This document shows, in pieces, positions 12,107 through 27,100 of a stretch of 64,000 nt of DNA. The stretch lies in the NCBI GenBank assembly GCA_026874595.1, contig CM049306.1, positions 2,494,019 to 2,558,018 of the forward strand, read 5' to 3'. Numbering within the stretch: position 1 is the stretch's first letter; every line of letters begins with the position of its first letter. Both the position numbers and the translations under genes were made by a program. The notes beneath the pieces are model-generated. The model searched no databases. It was not told the origin of the DNA and worked only from the letters and a program-made list of their open reading frames with translations. Origin of the DNA: Sipunculus nudus. Lineage: Eukaryota; Annelida; Sipuncula; Golfingiida; Sipunculidae.

Positions 12107-15100
12107 GACTGTAATCACTGAATGTCAATGACAAACTGACTGAAATCACCCAGCTACAACAACAACCTGACTATTATCACCTAGCTACAATGACAAACTA
12201 ACTGTAATCACTCAGCTACAAAGATAAACTGACTGTTAGCACCCAGCTACAATGATAAACTGACTGTAATCAATCAGCTACAATGACAAACTAACTGTAA
12301 TCACTCAGCTACAATGATAAACTGACTGTTAGCACCCAGCTACAATGATAAACTGACTGTAATCAATCAGCTACAATGACAAACTAACTGTAATCACTCA
12401 TCTACAATGATAAACTGACTGTTAGCACCCAGCTACAATGACAAACTGACTGTAATCACTCAGCTACAATGATAAACCGACTGTTAGCACCCAGCTACAA
12501 TGACAAACTAACTGTAATCACTCAGCTACAATGATAAACTGACTGTTAGCACCAAGCTACAATGATAAACTGACTGTTATCACTCAGCTACAATGACAAA
12601 CTAACGGTAATCACTCAGTTACAATGATAAACTGACTGTTAGCACCCAGCTACAATGAAAAACTGACTGTTATCACTCAGTTACAAAGACAAACTGACTG
12701 TAATCACCCAGCTACAACAACAAACTGACTGTTATCACCCAGCTACAATGATAAACTAACTGTAATCACTCAGCTTCAATGATAAACTGACTGTTAGCAC
12801 ACAGCTACAATGACAAACTAACTGTAATCACTCAGCTACAAAGATAAACTGACTGTTAGCACCCAGCTACGATGACAAACTGACTGTAATCACCCAGCTA
12901 CAACAACAAACTGACTGTAATCACTCAGCTACAAAGATAAACTGACTGTTAGCACCCAGCTACAATGACAAACTGACTGTAATCACTCAGTTACAATGAT
13001 AAACTGACTGTTAGCACCCAGCTACAATGACAAACTGACTGTAATCACTCAGTTACAATGACAAACTGACTGTAATCACTCAGCTACAATAATAAACTGA
13101 CTGTAATCACTCAGTTACAATGATAAACTGACTGTTAGCACCCAGCTACAACAACAAACTGACTGTAAGCACCCAGCTACAACGACAAACTGACTATAAT
13201 CACTCAGCAACAATGATAAACTGACTGTTAGCACCCAGCTACAATGACAAACTGACTGTAATCACTCAGCTACAATGATAAACTGACTGTTAGCACCCAG
13301 CTACAACAACAAACTGACTGTTAGCACCCAGCTACAACGACAAACTGACTATAATCACTCAGCTACAATGATAAACTGACTGTTAGCACCCAGCTACAAT
13401 GACAAACTGACTGTAATCACTCAGCTACAATGACAAACTGACTGTGAGCACTCAGCTACAATGATAAACTGACTGTTAGCACCCAGCTACAACAACAAAC
13501 TGACTGTTAGCACCCAGCTACAACGACAAACTGACTGTAATCACTCAGTTACAATGACAAACTGACTGTAATCACTCAGTTACAATGACAAACTGACTGT
13601 TAGCACCCAGCTACAACGACAAACTGACTATAATCACCCAGCTACAATGACAAACTGACTGTAATCACTCAGTTACGATGACAAACTGACTGTTAGCACC
13701 CAGCTACAATGACAAACTGACTGTAATCACTCAGTTACAATGATAAACTGACTGTTAGCACCCAGCTACAATGACAAACTAACTGTAATCACTCAGCTAC
13801 AATGATAAACTGACTGTTAGCACCTAGCTACAATGATAAACTGACTGTTATCACTCAGCTACAATGATAAACTGACTGTTAGCACTCAGCTACAATGATA
13901 AACTGACTGTAATCACTCAGCTACAATGATAAACTGACTGTTAGCACCCAGCTACAATGATAAACTGACTGTAATCAATCAGCTACAATGATAAACTGAC
14001 TGTTAGCACCCAGCTACAATGACAAACTAACTGTTATCACTCAGCTACAATGATAAACTGACTGTTAGCACCCAGTTACAATGACAAACTGACTGTAATC
14101 ACTCAGCTACAATGACAAACTGACTGTAATCACCCAGCTACAATGATAAACTGACTGTAATCACTCAGCTACAATAATACACTGACTGTTAGCACCCAGC
14201 TACAATAATAAACTGACTGTTAGCACCCAGCTACAATGACAAACTAACTGTAATCACTCAGCTACAATTTAAAACTGACTGTAATCACTCAGCTACAATA
14301 ATAAACTGACTGTTAGCACCCAGCTACAATGACAAACTGACTGTAATCACTCAGCTACAATTTAAAACTGACTGTAATCACTCAGCTACAATAATAAACT
14401 GACTGTTAGCACCCAGCTACAATAATAAACTGACTGTTAGCACCCAGCCACAATGACAAACTAACTGTAATCACTCAGCTACAATAATAAACTGACTGTT
14501 AGCACCCAGTTACAATGATAAACTGACTGTTAGCACCCAGCTACAATGACAAACTGACTCTTATCACTCAGCTACAATGATAAACTGACTGTTAGCACCC
14601 AGCTACAATGACAAACTGACTGTAATCACTCAGCTACAATGATAAACTGACTGTTAGCACCCATCTACAATGACAAACTGACTGTAATCACTCAGCTACA
14701 ATGATAAACTGACTGTAATCACTCAGTTACAATGACAAACTGACTGTAATCACTCAGCTACAATAATAAACTGACTGAAATCACCCAGCTACAACAACAA
14801 CCTGACTATTATCACCTAGCTACAATGACAAACTAACTGTAATCACCCAGCTACAACAACAAACTAACTGTAATTACCCAGCTACAACAACAAACTGACT
14901 ATAATCACTGAATGTCAATGACAAACTGACCGTATTTCACTGAATGTCAATGACAAACTGACTGTAATCACCCAGCTACAACAACAAACTGACTATAATC
15001 ACTGAATGTCAATGACAAACTGACCGTACTTCATTGAATGTCAATGATTAACTGACTGTTAGCACCCAGCTACAATGATAAACTGACTGTAATCACTCAG

Positions 15101-15130
15101 CTACAATGACAAACTAACTGTAATCACTCA
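12107..15130. repeat. Block A copy 2 (offset 5,524 bp)
   Basis: This near-identical copy of about 6.59-9.70 kb begins close to 12107, where CAGATACAACGAC breaks the previous pattern. The offset is 5,524 bp up to about 14845 and 5,431 bp after it (marker GATTAACTGAC at 9615 and 15046). The difference is 93 bp, exactly three monomers missing from this copy. A partial copy of the same beginning also stands at 10.7-12.1 kb, 1,426 bp (46 monomers) upstream. Confidence 0.78.
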
Positions 15131-18100
15131 GCTACAATGATAAACTGACTGTTAGCACCCAGCTACAATGACAAACTAACTGTAATCACTCAGCTACAAT
15201 GATAAACTGACTGTTAGCACCCAGCTACAATGACAAACTAACTGTAATCACTCAGTTACAATGACAAACTGACTGTAAGCACCCAGCTACAATGACAAAC
15301 TGACTGTTATCACTCAGCTACAATGATAAACTGACTGTTAGCACCCAGCTACAATGACAAACTGACTGTTAGCACCCAGCTACAATGACAAACTGACTGT
15401 AATCACTCAGTTACAATGACAAACTGACTGTTAGCACCCTGCTACAAAGACAAACTGACTGTAACCACTCAGCTACATTGACAAACTGACTGTAATCACT
15501 CAGCTACAATGATAAACTGACTGTTAGCACCCAGCTACAATGATAAACTGACTGTTAGCACCCACCTACAATGACAAACTGACTGTAATCACCCAGCTAA
15601 TGATAAACTGACTGTTAGCACCCAGCTACAATGACAAACTGACTGTATTCACCCAGCTACAATGACAAACTGACTGTAATCACTCAGTTACAATGACAAA
15701 CTGACTGTAATCACTCAGTTACATTGACAAACTGACTGTAATCACTCAGCTACATTGACAAACTGACTGTAATCACTCAGCTACAATGATAAACTGACTG
15801 TTAGCACCCAGCTACAATGACAAACTGACTGTAATCACGCAGCTACAATGATAAACTGACTGTTAGCACCCAGTTACAATGACAAAGTGACTGTTAGCAC
15901 CCAGCTACAATGACAAACTGACTGTAATCACTCAGCTACAATGATAAACTGACTGTTAGCACCCAGTTACAATGACAAAGTGACTGTTAGCACCCAGCTA
16001 CAATGACAAACTGACTGTAATCACCCAGCTACAATGATAAACTGACTGTAAGCACCCAGCTACAATGACAAACTGACTGTAATCACCCAGCTACAATGAT
16101 AAACTGACTGTTAGCACCCAGCTACAATGATAAACTGCCTGTTAGCACCCAGTTACAATGATAAACTGACTGTAATCACCCAGCTACAATGATAAACTGA
16201 CTGTTAGCACCCAGCTACAATGACAAACTGACTGTAATCATTCAGGTACAATGATAAACTGACTGTTAGCACGCAGCTACAATGACAAACTAACTGTAAT
16301 CACTCAGCTACAATAATAAACTGACTGTTAGCACCCAGTTACAATGATAAACTGACTGTTAGCACCCAGCTACAATGACAAACTGACTGTAATCACTCAG
16401 CTACAATGATAAACTGACTGTTAGCACCCAGTTACAATGATAAACTGACTGTAATCACCCAGCTACAATGATAAACTGACTGAAATCACCCAGCTACAAC
16501 AACAACCTGACTATTATCACCTAGCTACAATGACAAACTAACTGTAATCACTCAGCTACAATGACAAACTGACTGTAATCACCCAGCTACAACGACAAAC
16601 TGACCATAGTCACTGAATGTCAATGACAAACTGACTGTAATCACCCAGCTACAACAACAAACTAACTGTAATTACCCAGCTACAACAACAAACTGACTAT
16701 AATCACTGAATGTCAATGACAAACTGACCGTATTTCACTTAATGTCAATGACAAACTGACTGTAATCACCCAGCTACAACAACAAACTGACTATAATCAC
16801 TGAATGTCAATGACAAACTGACCGTACTTCATTGAATGTCAATGATTAACTGACTGTTAGCACCCAGCTACAATGATAAACTGACTGTAATCACTCAGCT
16901 ACAATGACAAACTAACTGTAATCACTCAGCTACAATGATAAACTGACTGTTAGCACCCAGCTACAATGACAAACTAACTGTAATCACTCAGCTACAATGA
17001 TAAACTGACTGTTAGCACCCAGCTACAATGACAAACTAACTGTAATCACTCAGTTACAATGACAAACTGACTGTTAGCACCCAGCTACAATGACAAACTG
17101 ACTGTTATCACTCAGCTACAATGATAAACTGACTGTTAGCACCCAGCTACAATGACAAACTGACTGTTAGCACCCAGCTACAATGACAAACTGACTGTAA
17201 TCACTCAGTTACAATGACAAACTGACTGTTAGCACCCTGCTACAATGACAAACTGACTGTAACCACTCAGCTACATTGACAAACTGACTGTAATCACTCA
17301 GCTACAATGATAAACTGACTGTTAGCACCCAGCTACAATGATAAACTGACTGTTAGCACCCACCTACAATGACAAACTGACTGTAATCACCCAGCTAATG
17401 ATAAACTGACTGTTAGCACCCAGCTACAATGACAAACTGACTGTAATCACCCAGCTACAATGACAAACAGACTGTAATCACTCAGTTACAATGACAAACT
17501 GACTGTAATCACTCAGCTACATTGACAAACTGACTGTAATCACTCAGCTACATTGACAAACTGACTGTAATCACTCAGCTACAATGATAAACTGACTGTT
17601 AGCACCCAGCTACAATGACAAACTGATTGTAATCACTCAGCTACAATGATAAACTGACTGTTAGCACCCAGTTACAATGACAAAGTGACTGTTAGCACCC
17701 AGCTACAATGACAAACTGACTGTAATCACTCAGCTACAATGATAAACTGACTGTTAGCACCCAGTTACAATGACAAAGTGACTGTTAGCACCCAGCTACA
17801 ATGACAAACTGACTGTAATCACCCAGCTACAATGACAAACTGACTGTAAGCACCCAGCTACAATGATAAACTGACTGTAATCACCCAGCTACAATGATAA
17901 ACTGACTGTTAGCACCCAGCTACAATGATAAACTGACTGTTAGCACCCAGTTACAATGATAAACTGACTGTAATCACCCAGCTACAATGATAAACTGACT
18001 GTTAGCACCCAGCTACAATGACAAACTGACTGTAATCATTCAGGAACAATGATAAACTGACTGTTAGCACGCAGCTACAATGACAAACTAACTGTAATCA

Positions 18101-18400
18101 CTCAGCTACAATAATAAACTGACTGTTAGCACCCAGTTACAATGATAAACTGACTGTTAGCACCCAGCTACAATGACAAACTGACTGTAATCACTCAGCT
18201 ACAATGATAAACTGACTGTTAGCACCCAGTTACAATGATAAACTGACTGTAATCACCCAGCTACAATGATAAACTGACTGTTAGCACCAAGTTACAATGA
18301 CAAACTGACTGTTAGCACCCAGCTACAATGACAAACTGACTGTAATAATTCAGGTACAATGATAAACTGACTGTTAGCACCCAGTTACAATGACAAACTG
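14777..18400. repeat. Tandem duplication of 1,798 bp (58 monomers)
   Basis: The markers GATTAACTGAC (15046 and 16844) and GTAACCACTCAGCTACATTG (AACC at 15463 and 17261) are each separated by 1,798 bp, which is 58 x 31. The start marker TGAAATCACCCAG (GAAATC at 14777 and 16482) is 1,705 bp apart, again different by 93 bp owing to the three-monomer deletion in the left copy. The two halves also share the 29-bp monomer CAGCTAATGATAAAC (two bases deleted), at about 15.6 and 17.4 kb. Confidence 0.78.
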
Positions 18401-21400
18401 ACTGTAATCACTCAGCTACAATGACAAACTAACTGTAATCACTCAGCTACAATAATAAACTGACTGTTAGCAACCAGTTACAATGATAAACTGACTGTTA
18501 GCACCCAGCTACAATGATAAACTGACTGTTAGCACCCAGTTACAATGATAAACTGACTGTTAGCACCCAGTTACAATGATTAACTGACTGTTAGCACCCA
18601 GCTACAATAATAAACTGACTGTTAGCACCCAGTTACAATGATAAACTGACTTTTATCACCCAGCTACAATGATAAACTGACTGTTAGCACCCAGTTACAA
18701 TGACAAACTGACTGTTAGCACCCAGCTACAATGACAAACTGACTGTAATCATTCAGGTACAATGATAAACTGACTGTTAGCACCCAGTTACAATGACAAA
18801 CTAACTGTAATCACTCAGCTACAATGACAAACTAACTGTAATCACTCAGCTACAATAATAAACTGACTGTTAGCACCCAGTTACAATGATAAACTGACTG
18901 TTAGCACCCAGCTACAATGACAAACTGACTGTAATCACTCAGCTACAATGATAAACTGACTGTTAGCACCCAGCTACAATGATAAACTGACTGTTAGCAC
19001 TAAGCTACAATGATAAACTGACTGTTAGCACCCAGTTACAATGATAAACTGACTGTAATCACCCAGCTACAATGATAAACTGACTGTAATCACCCAGCTA
19101 CAATGACAAACTGACTGTAATCACTCAGTTACAATGACAAACTGACTGTAATAACTCAGCTACAATGATAAACTGACAGTTAGCACCCAGCTACAATGAC
19201 AAACTGACTGTAATCACTCAGTTACAATGACAAACTGACTGTAATCACTCAGCTACAATGATAAACTGACTGTTAGCACCCAGCTACAATGACAAACTGA
19301 CTGTAATCACTCAGCTACAATGATAAACTGACTGTTAGCACCCAGTTACAATGATAAACTGACTGTAATCACTCAGCTACAATGATAAACTGACTGTTAG
19401 CACCCATTTACAAGGACAAACTGACTGTAATCACTCAGCTACAATGATAAACTGACTGTTAGCACCCAGGTACAATGACAAACTGACTGTAATCACTGAA
19501 TGTCAATGACAAACTGACTGTAATCACTCAGCTACAATGATAAACTGACTGTTAGCAACCAGTTAAAATGATAAACTGACTGTTAGCACCCAGTTACAAT
19601 GAAAAACTGACTGTTAGCACCCAGTTACAATGACAAACTGACTGTAATCACTCAGCTACAATGATAAACTGACTGTTAGCACCCAGTTACAAAGACAAAC
19701 TGACTGTTAGCACCCAGCTACAACAACAAACTGACTGTAATCACTCAGCTACAATGATAAACTGACTGTAATCACTCAGCTACAATGATAAACTGACTGT
19801 AAGCACTCAGTTACAATGACAAACTGACTGTAATCACTCAGCTACAATGATAAACTGACTGTAAGCACCCAGTTACAATGACAAACTGACTGTATTCACT
19901 CAGCTACAATGATAAACTGATTGTTAGCACCCAGTTACAATGACAAACTGACTGTAATAACTGAATGTCAATGACAAACTGACTGTAATCACTCAGCTAC
20001 AATGATAAACTGACTGTTAGCACCCAGTTACAATGACAAAGTGACTGTTAGCACCCAGCTACAATGACAAACTGACTGTAATCACTCAGCTACAATGATA
20101 AACTGACTGTTAGCACCCAGCTAGAATGACAAACTGACTGTAATCACTCAGCTACAATGATAAACTGACTGTTAGCACCCAGTTACAATGATAAACTGAC
20201 TGAAATCACTCAGCTACAATGATAAACTGACTGTTAGCACCCATTTACAATGACAAACTGACTGTAATCACTCAGCTACAATGATAAACTGACTGTTAGC
20301 ACCCAGGTACAATGACAAACTGACTGTAATCACTGAATGTCAATGACAAACTGACTGTAATCACTCAGCTACAATGATAAACTGACTGTTAGCACCCAGT
20401 TAAAATGATAAACTGACTGTTAGCACCCAGTTACAATGAAAAACTGACTGTTAGCACCCAGTTACAATGACAAACTGACTGTAATCACTCAGCTACAATG
20501 ATAAACTGACTGTTAGCACCCAGTTACAAAGACAAACTGACTGTAAGCACCCAGCTACAACAACAAACTGACTGTAATCACTCAGCTACAATGATGAACT
20601 GACTGTAATCACTCAGCTACAATGATAAACTGACTGTTAGCACTCAGTTACAATGACAAACTGACTGTAATCACTCAGCTACAATGATAAACTGACTGTA
20701 AGCACCCAGTTACAATGACAAACTGACTGTATTCACTCAGCTACAATGATAAACTGATTGTTAGCACCCAGTTACAATGACAAACTGACTGTAATAACTG
20801 AATGTCAATGACAAACTGACTGTAATCACTCAGCTACAATGATAAACTGACTGTTAGCACCCAGTTACAATGACAAACTGACTGTAATCACTCAGCTACA
20901 ATGATAAACTGACTGTTAGCACCCAGCTACAATGACAAACTGACTGTAATCACTCAGCTACAATGATAAACTGACTGTTAGCACCCAGCTACAATGACAA
21001 ACTAACTGTTATCACTCAGCTACAATGATAAACTGACTGTTAGCACCCAGTTACAATGACAAACTGACTGTAATCACTCAGCTACAATGACAAACTGACT
21101 GTAATCACCCAGCTACAATGATAAACTGACTGTAATCACTCAGCTACAATGATAAACTGACTGTTAGCACCCAGCTAGAATGACAAACTGACTGTTAGCA
21201 CCCAGCTACAATAATAAACTGACTGTTAGCACCCAGCTACAATGACAAACTGACTGTAATCACTCAGCTACAATGATAAACTGACTGTTAGCACCCAGTT
21301 ACAAAGACAAACTGACTGTTAGCACCCAGTTACAACAACAAACTGACTGTAATCACTCAGCTACAATGATGAACTGACTGTAATCACTCAGCTACAATGA

Positions 21401-24020
21401 TAAACTGACTGTTAGCACTCAGTTACAATGATAAACTGACTGTAATCACTCAGCTACAATGATAAACTGACTGTTAGCACCCAGTTACAATGACAAACTG
21501 ACTGTATTCACTCAGCTACAATGATAAACTGATTGTTAGCACCCAGTTACAATGACAAACTGACTGTAATAACTGAATGTCAATGACAAACTGACTGTAA
21601 TCACTCAGCTACAATGATAAACTGACTGTTAGCACCCAGTTACAATGACAAAGTGACTGTTAGCACCCAGCTACAATGACAAACTGACTGTAATCACTCA
21701 GCTACAATGATAAACTGACTGTTAGCACCCAGCTACAATGACAAACTGACTGTAATCACTCAGCTACAATGATAAACTGACTGTTAGCACCCAGCTACAA
21801 TGACAAACTAACTGTTATCACTCAGCTACAATGATAAACTGACTGTTAGCACCCAGTTACAATGACAAACTGACTGTTATCACTCAGCTACAATGAAAAA
21901 CTGACTGTAATCACCCAGCTACAATGATAAACTGACTGTAATCACTCAGCTACAATAATAAACTGACTGTTAGCACCCAGCTACAATAATAAACTGACTG
22001 TTAGCACCCAGCTACAATGACAAACTAACTGTAATCACTCAGCTACAATTTAAAACTGACTGTAATCACTCAGCTACAATAATAAACTGACTGTTAGCAC
22101 CCAGCTACAATGACAAACTGACTGTAATCACTCAGCTACAATTTAAAACTGACTGTAATCACTCAGCTACAATAATAAACTGACTGTTAGCACCCAGCTA
22201 CAATAATAAACTGACTGTTAGCACCCAGCTACAATGACAAACTAACTGTAATCACTGAGCTACAATAATAAACTGACTGTTAGCACCCAGTTACAATGAT
22301 AAACTGACTGTTAGCACCGAGCTACAATGACAAACTGACTGTTATCACTCAGCTACAATGATAAACTGACTGTTAGCACCCAGCTACAATGACAAACTGA
22401 CAGTAATCACTCAGCTACAATGATAAACTGACTGTTAGCACCCAGCTACAATGACAAACTGACTGTATTCACTCAGCTACAATGATAAACTGACTGTAAT
22501 CACTCAGCTACAACAACAAACTGACTATAATCACTGAATGTCAATGACAAACTGACCGTATTTCACTGAATGTCAATGACAAACTGACTGTAATCACCCA
22601 GCTACAACAACAAACTGACTATAATCACTGAATGTCAATGACAAACTGACCGTATTTCACTGAATGTCAATGACAAACTGACCGTACTTCACTGAATGTC
22701 AATGAAAAACTGACTGAAATCAACCAGCTACAACAACAACCTGACAATTATCACCTAGCTACAATGACAAACTAACTGTAATCACCCAGCTACAACAACA
22801 AACTGACTGTTAGCACCCAGCTACAACAACAAACTGACTATAATCACTGAATGTCAATGACAAACTGACTGTAATCACCCAGCTACAACAACAAACTGAC
22901 TGTAATCACTGAATGTCAAGGACAAACTGACCGTATTTCACTGAATGTCAATGACAAACTGACTGAAATCACCCAGCTACAACAACAACCTGACTATTAT
23001 CACCTAGCTACAATGACAAACTAACTGTAATCACTCAGCTACAACAACAAACTGACTGTAATCACCCAGCTACAACAACAAACTGACTGTAATCACCCAG
23101 CTACAATGATAAACTGACTGTTAGCACCCAGCTACAACAACAAACTGACGGTAATCACCCAGCTACAACAACAAACTGATTGTAATCAATGAATGTCAAT
23201 GACAAACTGACTGAAATCACCCAGCTACAACAAAAACCTGACTATTATCACCTAGCTACAATGACAAACTAACTGTAATCACTCAGCTACAATGATAAAC
23301 TGACTGTTAGCACCCAGCTACAATGATAAACTGACTGTAATCAATCAGCTACAATGACAAACTAACTGTAATCACTCAGCTACAATGATAAACTGACTGT
23401 TAGCACCCAGCTACAATGATAAACTGACTGTAATCAATCAGCTACAATGACAAACTAACTGTAATCACTCAGCTACAATGATAAACTGACTGTTAGCACC
23501 CAGCTACAATGACAAACTGACTGTAATCACTCAGCTACAATGATAAACCGACTGTTAGCACCCAGCTACAATGACAAACTAACTGTAATCACTCAGCTAC
23601 AAAGATAAACTGACTGTTAGCACCCAGCTACAATGACAAACTGACTGTAATCACTCAGCTACAATGATAAACCGACTGTTAGCACCCAGCTACAATGACA
23701 AACTAACTGTAATCACTCAGCTACAATGATAAACTGACTGTTAGCACCAAGCTAAAATGATAAACTGACTGTTATCACTCAGCTACAATGACAAACTAAC
23801 GGTAATCACTCAGTTACAATGATAAACTGACTGTTAGCACCCAGCTACAATGAAAAACTGACTGTAATCACTCAGTTACAAAGACAAACTGACTGTAATC
23901 ACCCAGCTACAACAACAAACTGACTGTTACCACCCAGCTACAATGATAAACTAACTGTAATCACTCAGCTTCAATGATAAACTGACTGTTAGCACACAGC
24001 TACAATGACAAACTAACTGT
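16844..24020. repeat. Superrepeat copy 1 (partial, oldest or rearranged)
   Basis: This is the first of four blocks that share a triplet of rare AATAACTGAATGTC monomers, here at 19960, 20797 and 21572 (spacings 837 and 775 bp). The other copies have 837 and 744 bp, so this one carries one extra monomer in the second interval. CAATTTAAAAC markers follow at 22046 and 22139. Relative to copy 2 the offset is 14,634 bp at the start, 14,231 bp in the middle and 14,200 bp at the end; the steps are whole numbers of monomers (13 and 1). Confidence 0.75.
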
Positions 24021-24169
24021 AATCACTCAGCTACAATGATAAACTGACTGTAAGCACCCAGTTACAATGACAAACTGACTGTATTCACTCAGCTACAATG
24101 ATAAACTGATTGTTAGCACCCAGTTACAATGACAAACTGACTGTAATCACTCAGCTACAATAATAAACT

Positions 24170-27100
24170 GACTGTAATCACTCAGTTACAATGATAAACT
24201 GACTGTTAGCACCCAGCTACAACAACAAACTGACTGTAAGCACCCAGCTACAACGACAAACTGACTATAATCACTCAGCAACAATGATAAACTGACTGTT
24301 AGCACCCAGCTACAATGACAAACTGACTGTAATCACTCAGCTACAATGATAAACTGACTGTTAGCACCCAGCTACAACAACAAACTGACTGTTAGCACCC
24401 AGCTACAACGACAAACTGACTATAATCACTCAGCTACAATGATAAACTGACTGTTAGCACCCAGCTACTATGACAAACTGACTGTAATCACTCAGCTACA
24501 ATGACAAACTGACTGTTAGCACTCAGCTACAATGATAAACTGACTGTTAGCACCCAGCTACAACAACAAACTGACTGTTAGCACCCAGCTACAACGACAA
24601 ACTGACTGTAATCACTCAGTTACAATGAGAAACTGACTGTAATCACTCAGTTACAATGACAAACTGACTGTTAGCACCCAGCTACAACGACAAACTGACT
24701 ATAATCACCCAGCTACAACAACAAACTGACTGTATTCACTCAGCTACAAAGATAAACTGACTGTTAGCACCCAGCTACAATGACAAACTGACTGTAATCA
24801 CTCAGTTACAATGATAAACTGACTGTTAGCACCCAGCTACAATGACAAACTGACTGTAATCACTCAGTTACAATGACAAACTGACTGTAATCACTCAGCT
24901 ACAATAATAAACTGACTGTAATCACTCAGTTACAATGATAAACTGACTGTTAGCACCCAGCTACAACAACAAACTGACTGTAAGCACCCAGCTACAACGA
25001 CAAACTGACTATAATCACTCAGCAACAATGATAAACTGACTGTTAGCACCCAGCTACAATGACAAACTGACTGTAATCACTCAGCTACAATGATAAACTG
25101 ACTGTTAGCACCCAGCTACAACAACAAACTGACTGTTAGCACCCAGCTACAACGACAAACTGACTATAATCACTCAGCTACAATGATAAACTGACTGTTA
25201 GCACCCAGCTACAATGACAAACTGACTGTAATCACTCAGCTACAATGATAAACTGACTGTTAGCACCCAGCTACAACAACAAACTGACTGTTAGCACCCA
25301 GCTACAACGACAAACTGACTATAATCACTCAGCTACAATGATAAACTGACTGTTAGCACCCAGCTACAATGACAAACTGACTGTAATCACTCAGCTACAA
25401 TGACAAACTGACTGTTAGCACTCAGCTACAATGACAAACTGACTGTTAGCACCCAGCTACAACAACAAACTGACTGTTAGCACCCAGCTACAACGACAAA
25501 CTGACTGTAATCACTCAGTTACAATGACAAACTGACTGTAATCACTCAGTTACAATGACAAACTGACTGTTAGCACCCAGCTACAACGACAAACTGACTA
25601 TAATCACCTAGCTACAATGACAAACTGACTGTAATCACTCAGTTACGATGACAAACTGACTGTTAGCACCCAGCTACAATGACAAACTGACTGTAATCAC
25701 TCAGTTACAATGATAAACTGACTGTTAGCACCCAGCTACAATGACAAACTAACTGTAATCACTCAGCTACAATGATAAACTGACTGTTAGCACTCAGCTA
25801 CAATGATAAACTGACTGTAATCACTCAGCTACAATGATAAACTGACTGTAAGCACCCAGTTACAATGACAAACTGACTGTATTCACTCAGCTACAATGAT
25901 AAACTGACTGTTAGCACCCAGTAACAATGACAAACTGACTGTAATCACTCAGCTACAATGATAAACTGACTGTAATCACTCAGCTACAATGATAAACTGA
26001 CTGTTAGCACCCAGTTACAATGACAAAGTGACTGTTAGCACCCAGCTACAATGACAAACTGACTGTAATCACTCAGCTACAATGATAAACTGACTGTTAG
26101 CACCCAGCTACAATGACAAACTGACTGTAATCACTCAGCTACAATGATAAACTGACTGTTAGCACCCAGTTACAATGACAAACTGACTGTAATCACTCAG
26201 CTACAATGACAAACTGACTTTAATCACCCAGCTACAATGATAAACTGACTGTAATCACTCAGCTACAATAATAAACTGACTGTTAGCACCCAGCTACAAT
26301 AATAAACTGACTGTTAGCCCCCAGCTACAATGACAAACTAACTGTAATCACTCAGCTACAATTTAAAACTGACTGTAATCACTCAGCTACAATAATAAAC
26401 TGACTGTTAGCACCCAGCTACAATGACAAACTGACTGTAATCACTCAGCTACAATTTAAAACTGACTGTAATCACTCAGCTACAATAATAAACTGACTGT
26501 TAGCACCCAGCTACAATAATAAACTGACTGTTAGCACCCAGCTACAATGACAAACTAACTGTAATCACTCAGCTACAATAATAAACTGACTGTTAGCACC
26601 CAGTTACAATGATAAACTGACTGTTAGCACCCAGCTACAATGACAAACTGACTGTTATCACTCAGCTACAATGATAAACTGACTGTTAGCACCCAGCTAC
26701 AATGACAAACTGACTGTAATCACTCAGCTACAATGATAAACTGACTGTTAGCACCCAGCTACAATGACAAACTGACTGTAATCACTCAGCTACAATGATA
26801 AACTGACTGTAATCACTCAGTTACAATGACAAACTGACTGTAATCACTCAGCTACAATAATAAACTGACTGAAATCACCCAGCTACAACAACAACCTGAC
26901 TATTATCACCTAGCTACAATGACAAACTAACTGTAATCACTCAGCTACAATGACAAACTGACTGTAATCACCCAGCTACAACGACAAACTGACCGTAGTC
27001 ACTGAATGTCAATGACAAACTGACTGTAATCACCCAGCTACAACAACAAACTAACTGTAATTACCCAGCTACAACAATAAAATGACTATAATTACTGAAT

